Source of the DNA: Chlamydomonas sphaeroides
Taxonomy: Eukaryota; Chlorophyta; Chlorophyceae; Chlamydomonadales; Chlamydomonadaceae
Direction of reading: 5' to 3'
NCBI GenBank assembly: GCA_001662425.1
Contig: BDDC01002240.1
Location: 1 to 13,403 of the forward strand
Length of the DNA: 13,403 nucleotides
The notes under the pieces were generated by a model. It saw nothing but the letters and a program-made list of their open reading frames with translations. It searched no databases and was not told the origin of the DNA. The position numbers were made by a program, and so were the translations under genes. How positions within the stretch are numbered: position 1 is the stretch's first letter; each line of letters begins with the position of its first letter. Shown piece after piece: positions 9,452-13,403 of this stretch.

Positions 9452-12442
9452 TTAAGCCAGCGCCGTGCGGCACACGTGGCACTCGGCCTTCTCCGCCAGC
9501 CACCTCGCCATGCACTCGGCGCAAGCCGTGTGGAAGCAGCCCAGCTGCACCACAGCAGGCGCCTCGCACAGCTCCTGCGCGTAGCAGATGCCGCACTCTG
9601 TGTCGTCCTGCGGCTTGTGGCGGTCGGCCACCTCGGACCAGGGCCGGGCGGTGACGCCGGCGGGCAGGCGCAGCCCTGCAGGGGCTGTGCTGCCGCTGGC
9701 GCCCTGGCCCTCGCCCTGGGCCCCGGCCTGAGGCCCGGACGAGGCCGCCTCCGCCTCCCCATCCTCCTCTCCTTGGTCCGCCCAGGCCTCATCCTCCCAG
9801 CCGCCCGCCGGCGCCCGGCCGCCGCCACGGCCTCCACCGCGGCCCCGCCGGCCGCGTCCGCGCCGCCGCGCACCGCCGCGGCGCTGGCCTTGCTGCGGCC
9901 GCGCTGGGGCAGGCGCCCACTCGTCGTTTCATGCCGCCGAGCCCGGCTCCGGGCCCGAACGAGGCGGCTGAGGGTTCCGGCGCCTCTCCTCCACGGCCAC
10001 AGCCGGCGGCAGCCAACCGCCCTCCGGTGCCCGGGCGGCATCGGCAGCCGCGAGCCGCGCGGCCGCCGGGCTGATGCCTGTGCGCCGCAGCGCCTCCTGC
10101 TCCGCGACGGCGGGGTCCTCACCCGCTGCCTGCGCTGCGCGTGCTGCGCGCACCTCCTGCCGCACCCTCACCAACTCCATCGCGTGCGAGTAGGTGCTGT
10201 TGCTGACGCGCCAGCTGGTCAACACAATCTCAGACTCGCCGGGCCGCAGCTTGCGAGGCACGAGCTCTGGTGCGCCGCCCACGGGCGCTGGTCGGCCCTG
10301 CGCTGTCTTCCGCATCATGCCGCGGGCGCCGTCTGGCACGTCCCACTCAATGCCGTGTGCGTCCATGACGTCGGCCCCCAGCATGAGGTCGAACTGCGTG
10401 CTGGCGTCCAGCACAAACACCAGCGGCGCTTGCATGGTGAACGCCGGCCTGCAGCATGGGTTAGGTAGGTCTCTGGGGTGCTCACCAGCTGGGATGAGGG
10501 CTGACTTGCCTAGCGCAGCCCCGTCAGTAGTTGAGCCGCAGCTTCGCCCTTCCCAGCCGCCTGTCCCCAGCCCTGCCCCCTGTCCCCTGCATGCCCCACC
10601 CACCTGCCCGCCACGTCCAGCACCTCGATGGCCAGCGGCTCCACCAGCATGTGCAGCTCCCGGCCGTAGCCCCTCGAGTACAGAAGGCCGTAGCCGCTGC
10701 CCTCAAGCCGCTGGTAGCGCAGGCCTAGCAGGTCGGCCAGGGTGCGGCTGGTGGGGGTGGAGACAGGTGGGCGGAGGGGCAGCGGGGCACACGATAGGTT
10801 GAGATGGCCGTGATCTGGGCCTTCCCCACCACTGACCTCCTGAACTAGCAATACAGGTTGCACATAATGCTGGCGTCACACACCCAGTTGCCACCAATTG
10901 CACGCACAACCCATGGCCCATCGTCTCACCTGATGCCGGTGGGGCAGAGGTTGCCCAGCACACAGCGCACCACGGAGTGCCGCCGGCCACTGGGCTCCAC
11001 CAGCGCCACAGCGTAGTTCTTGAGGTTGAAGGTGCCGGGTGGCGGCGTGCCGGCGTCAAAGAAGAGCACCTCGCCCTCCTCGGGCCGCACGTGGCGCAGC
11101 GGCACGGTGGGCGCCACAATGCGCATGGGGCCGGGGGCCCGCACGCCAGCGCCGCCCCCCCGGACAATGTTTGGCATGGGGCCCACGTAGCCGCGCGCGC
11201 TCATGCCCTGCTCCGGCTGCTCCGGCTCGGGTTCGGGCTCCGGCTCGCCCCCGTTGGCACCTCCCGATGCCGCGTTCGGCATGACCACCACGCCGCGCTG
11301 CTGGCCCTGCCGTGCAGCTAAGGCCTGCCGCTCGAGGGCCAGCCGCGCTAGCTGGTCCAGGATGGGCCGCAGCGTGGAGGGCAAGGCGGCCATCCTGGCC
11401 TGCACGGCCGGCGGCAGGCCCGGCTGCAGGGGCCTCCTGGCCTGAGCCTCGATCGAGTCCAGATGGCGGCGCATCAGGGTCTCGGCGGTGCTGCGGGTGC
11501 TGGGCGGCAGCCAGAGGCCGGGCGGCGATGCGGGCGGCTGCTGCCCTGGCGCCAAGCGGGCAGGAGCGAGGCGCGGCACGTTGTTGAAAAACGTTTCGAC
11601 GTTGTGGGAGAACGTGAGCTCCACGGCGCCGGTGCGGGGGTGCTGCCGCGCCTCGGCGACATCGTCTCCAATTATGAGGTCGAAGGCGTCGGTGGGGACC
11701 ACAAACACCAGCGGCGCAAACAGGTCGACGGCGAAGAAGAAGAATTCGTTACACCGCCCCCCGCAGGAGGAGTAGAGCTTTGATCCCCTCTACACATCGA
11801 TGCGCACAGAGTCAGAACACGCACACCACACAGCACACGGCAGCACCAGCAGAAGACAGGCCAATCCAAGCAGTAGCACTAAGTGGCGCGCGCGGATGGG
11901 GCGAGCACACCCAGCCGAAAACCAGCAACGGCGGTGCTGCAAGGAGACCCAGCAGCGACAGGTCAGGCGGGCTTGCTGGGCAGCTAGCAGAGCATGCACG
12001 TGCGCAAGTAAAGGCAACGCCATGCATGCATGTATGCTTTTGCCAGGGCAGCACCAAAGCAAGCTGGCTCACCTGCCACTTGGGGTGACAATTTTGATGC
12101 TCAAGGCGTCTCGCAGGAGAGAAATACTCTGCCCACTGAGTTCCGTGCCTGGCAGGATGACGGCACCCTCAGCGGGCACCACCGTGCAGGGCACTGCAAG
12201 CCGGTTTGCGAGCCGGGAGCTGACGACGACGCTGCTGCCCTCGCAGACCACAGCCCGCACCACACCAACGGTGCCTTGCCCTGCTGAGAAGCCTTCTGGG
12301 CCGAGAGGTCGCAACGTCGCAGCAAAAGAGGCAAGGGAAAGTGCCCCGGCTCTGCTGGCGCATCTCGCGAGCTGGCCAAGAACAGCACCTCCTCACCGCC
12401 AGGCACAAGCTTGCTAGGTGTCTTGGGGCGGATCGTGCGCAT
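9452..12442 (-). CDS. Tandem retropepsin-like protein with C-terminal RING finger; frame broken twice
   Basis: Exons: 12073-12442, 10930-11787, 10604-10747, 9452-10448, with all internal junctions in phase 2 (AG|G or AG|C). Module 1 contains the LANRLAV helix and FDLIIGDDV. Module 2 contains LADLLGL and FDLMLGADVMDAHGIEWD. These match the late helix and the hydrophobic-hydrophobic-Gly motif of gypsy/DDI1-type retropepsins. Each module is preceded by a related header (MRTIRPKTPSKLVPGGEEVL; MRIVAPTVPLRHVRPEEGEVL). A third header (RKLRPGESEIVLTSW) begins near 10230, then becomes helical and charged. Then come an RGG-rich stretch, an acidic stretch and a C3HC4 RING. Breaks: a one-base shift near 12325-12345 and an in-frame TGA at 9929-9931. 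The start is the first ATG after an in-frame TAA. The function is unknown; a RING E3 ligase with a pseudo-protease substrate or dimerisation domain is inferred. Confidence 0.72.
9470..9595 (-). other. C3HC4 RING finger
   Basis: The sequence shows CGIC, 15 residues, CFHTACAEC, 10 residues, then CHVC. That is C-x2-C-x15-C-x-H-x2-C-x2-C-x10-C-x2-C, a complete RING with all eight zinc ligands. The protein ends seven codons after the last Cys with TAA. RING fingers of this form recruit E2 enzymes and act in ubiquitin ligases. The intact zinc ligands argue that this end is, or was until recently, under selection. Confidence 0.9.
9780..9925 (-). other. Arg/Gly-rich (RGG) tract followed by acidic tract
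   Basis: In the frame of the RING exon, just after the TGA, the protein reads PAPARPQQGQRRGG, then ARRRGRGRRGRGGGRGGGR, then GGWEDEAWADQGEEDGEAEA. RGG tracts bind RNA or are methylated by PRMTs in many eukaryotic proteins; here that is inference. The same bases give arginine-rich nonsense in the other frames, but only this frame joins the RING. Confidence 0.65.
11788..12072 (-). other. Intron 1 of the retropepsin-like/RING gene
   Basis: The donor is GTGAGC at 12067-12072. The acceptor chosen is TAGAG before GGGATC, which keeps the phase-2 join and yields VTPSGR followed by GSKLYSS. The more obvious acceptor two bases earlier (GTGTAG) would shift the frame away from FDLIIGDDV. The intron includes a CATG microsatellite at about 12021-12037. 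Confidence 0.6.
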
Positions 12443-12494
12443 GGCTGGTTGCCACCGCTCTTAATACTCTAGTTAGGCAGTTTCCTATAATGGT

Positions 12495-12526
12495 AGCTGC
12501 TCTCAGCGGCAGCTGCTCTCAGCCGT
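12495..12526. repeat. 16-bp tandem duplication upstream of the RING gene
   Basis: AGCTGCTCTCAGCGGC is followed directly by AGCTGCTCTCAGCCGT, 14 of 16 bases identical. It sits about 50-85 bases before the start codon of the minus-strand gene, so it lies in its promoter or 5' UTR. A TATA-like ATTATAGG also reads toward the gene at about 12484-12491. Confidence 0.6.
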
Positions 12527-12671
12527 ACACTTGCCCCCCTTCTACAATTTTCCTAGGCAAAATGTTGTACGGCACCTCTAAACGCCGATGCGAGCGTGCA
12601 GCGACCGTCCCAGTCCCAGCCTTGTGAGATCGACTATCGGCAATGCCGGGCTCGCGTGCCGCTGCGCCAGC

Positions 12672-13080
12672 GTCACGGAAGGCGCTTGAATGCGCTTTCG
12701 CTTTTTGCCGAATCCCGCTGCTGAAGCACCCTGAACGCCCGCAGTGTCCGACGAGGTCATTTATAACGCGTTGTACATGTCGCCTGGCCCCAAGCCCCGC
12801 AGCGCAAATTTCGCGGAAAGGCGCTCGCATGCGCCCGCGCCTTCTTCCGAACCCCGCTGAACTCCCGAGCAATGCCGAAGCAACATAAGTAGCGACATGT
12901 TATATAAGCTGTTCTGTAGCGCGTTGCACGTGTCGCGGGGCCCGCGCCCCGCCGCGCGCGCGAGTTCCGCGGAGATGCGCTCGCGTGTGCTTGCGCCTTC
13001 TGCCGACTTTAGCTGCCAAAGCAACAGGTGCAGCGCAGTGTCACAAAACGTGTTCTGCAGCGCGTTCCACGTGTCGCCCC
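12672..13080. repeat. Three tandem ~140-153 bp diverged repeats with TATA and CACGTG motifs
   Basis: Landmarks recur in order. Block A (GCGGAAAGGCGCTCGCATGCGC and relatives) lies near 12675, 12812 and 12967, followed by a CTTC/TTT-(T/C)TGCCGA-like block. Block B (CGCGTTGTACATGT, CGCGTTGCACGTGT, CGCGTTCCACGTGT) starts at 12767, 12920 and 13061, giving periods of 153 and 141. Between them lies a TATA-like element, TTTATAA near 12762 and TATATAAG at 12901-12908. The copies are diverged by many substitutions, so the array is not recent. Confidence 0.8.
12901..12908 (+). promoter_or_regulatory. TATA box within repeat copy 2
   Basis: TATATAAG on the plus strand lies about 200 bases upstream of the plus-strand start codon at 13110. 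The aligned position of repeat copy 1 has TTTATAAC, while copy 3 has lost it (CACAAAACG). CACGTG cores follow at about 12927 and 13068. No other element of this strength was noticed in the window. Confidence 0.5.
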
Positions 13081-13081
13081 T

Positions 13082-13117
13082 GCTTGCATGTGGGAGTTAG
13101 CCGCCCCACATGCAAGC
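13082..13117. repeat. Perfect 13-bp inverted repeat (hairpin)
   Basis: GCTTGCATGTGGG (13082-13094) and CCCACATGCAAGC (13105-13117) are exact reverse complements around a 10-base loop. The right arm contains the ATG at 13110, so in a plus-strand transcript the start codon would be paired. A T-run is absent, so it does not look like a bacterial terminator. Confidence 0.9.
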
Positions 13118-13129
13118 TCTCAGCCCTGA
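13088..13129 (+). other. Short upstream ORF overlapping the plus-strand start
   Basis: ATG at 13088 (left hairpin arm) opens 13 codons (MWELAAPHASSQP) ending at TGA 13127-13129, overlapping the main ATG at 13110 in another frame. If transcription starts near the TATA box, this uORF would precede the main start and could reduce its use. Confidence 0.4.
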
Positions 13130-13403
13130 GCAGGGCAGCTCTCCCCTGGTGCAACCGTACGAGCAGCTATCATGGCCACACGCCGTAGACAAACACGGCG
13201 AGTTGCTCAGGCCCCTACATAACTTGCACGCGGATGTGAAGCGGTGCTGCGACGCAGCGGCACATGACGGCTACACAATTGAAAGCTTGTACCTATGCAG
13301 CTTTGACAAAGAAGCAAAGCTACTGGACCCGCTATTTTCTAATGGTTTCGCTACGGACAATGCCGTACCGCAGCCCGCCGTGCGAAACGTGTACATGCTT
13401 CGT
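13110..13403 (+). CDS. Unidentified protein, N-terminal 98 codons, open at window end
   Basis: The first ATG after an in-frame TAG (13098-13100) opens a frame with no stop for 98 codons to the last base. It starts MQALSPEQGSSPLVQPYEQL and includes HDGYTIESLYLCSFDKEAKL and PLFSNGFATDNAVPQPAVRN. The composition is balanced, with Tyr, Phe, Asp, Lys and Asn, unlike the Ala/Arg/Gly/Pro shadow frames elsewhere. Codons such as CTA, ATT and ACA are used freely, unlike the GC-ending codons of the two minus-strand genes. I recognise no family. It could be a host gene, a transposon ORF or a gene of foreign origin. An intron inside the stretch cannot be excluded. Confidence 0.6.
   Translation, partial: MQALSPEQGSSPLVQPYEQLSWPHAVDKHGELLRPLHNLHADVKRCCDAAAHDGYTIESLYLCSFDKEAKLLDPLFSNGFATDNAVPQPAVRNVYMLR

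Noticed and set aside
9929..9931. Selenocysteine codon as the favoured reading of the TGA
   Set aside because: Selenoproteins exist in these algae, but the residue would sit in a disordered Ala/Asp-rich linker. I could not see a convincing SECIS in the 3' UTR, so it is kept only as one option.
9332..10468. 378-codon plus-strand frame
   Set aside because: It is antisense to the RING/RGG exon, where the minus strand shows an intact zinc finger. The plus frame is Ala/Arg/Leu shadow with no family pattern.
9452..12442. A complete LTR retrotransposon
   Set aside because: No reverse transcriptase, RNase H, integrase or flanking long terminal repeats were seen. Only protease-like modules are present, and they are split by introns.
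12764..13096. A real minus-strand repeat-protein gene over the tandem repeats
   Set aside because: The frame stays open only because one stop-free phase is shared by copies whose periods are multiples of three. A TAA interrupts it at 12761-12763, and no start, splice or family signal supports it.

Overview
The window looks like nuclear DNA of a chlorophycean (volvocine or Chlamydomonas-like) green alga. The evidence is very high GC, genes cut into many small exons with GTGAG/GTGCG donors and pyrimidine-CAG acceptors, long Ala/Gly/Pro-rich codon runs inside exons, and a TGTAA polyadenylation signal. No bacterial operon, tRNA, rRNA or CRISPR structure was seen. The species assignment is inference.

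Region 1-8748 (minus strand) holds most of a SHPRH-type SNF2 ATPase/helicase gene. I could assemble 23 exons whose phases all agree, giving about 1,417 residues from a start at 8748 to a donor at base 80. The gene runs out of the window before the RING and C-terminal helicase lobe expected in this family. The ATPase N-lobe is clear: DEMGLGKT (motif I), DEAQ (motif II), TGTP (motif III) and a MWRSSK segment. It is followed by coiled-coil-like helices and low-complexity linkers. One junction uses a GC-AG intron and one exon is only 26 nt.

Region 8749-9451 is the short gap between this gene and the next gene upstream on the same strand. It holds that gene's 3' UTR and a TGTAA signal at 8941-8945.

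Region 9452-12442 (minus strand, four exons) is the most unusual gene. It has two tandem, diverged retropepsin-like modules that both seem to lack the catalytic Asp, the start of a third, an Arg/Gly-rich tract, an acidic tract and a C-terminal C3HC4 RING finger. As given, the reading frame is broken twice: an apparent one-base frameshift in exon 1 and an in-frame TGA before the RING part. It is either a decaying or mis-sequenced gene, or one with unrecognised splicing or recoding.

Region 12443-13403 is visibly less GC-rich. It contains three tandem copies of a ~140-153 bp repeat with TATA-like and CACGTG motifs, then a 13-bp perfect hairpin, then a plus-strand reading frame from 13110 that stays open to the window end and matches no family I recognise. 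The repeats, hairpin and open frame may be the 5' end of a gene or of a mobile element.

The first two genes both point to chromatin/DNA-repair or ubiquitin biology (SHPRH is a RING E3 in DNA damage tolerance; the neighbour has its own RING). A functional link between them is only suggested by adjacency.
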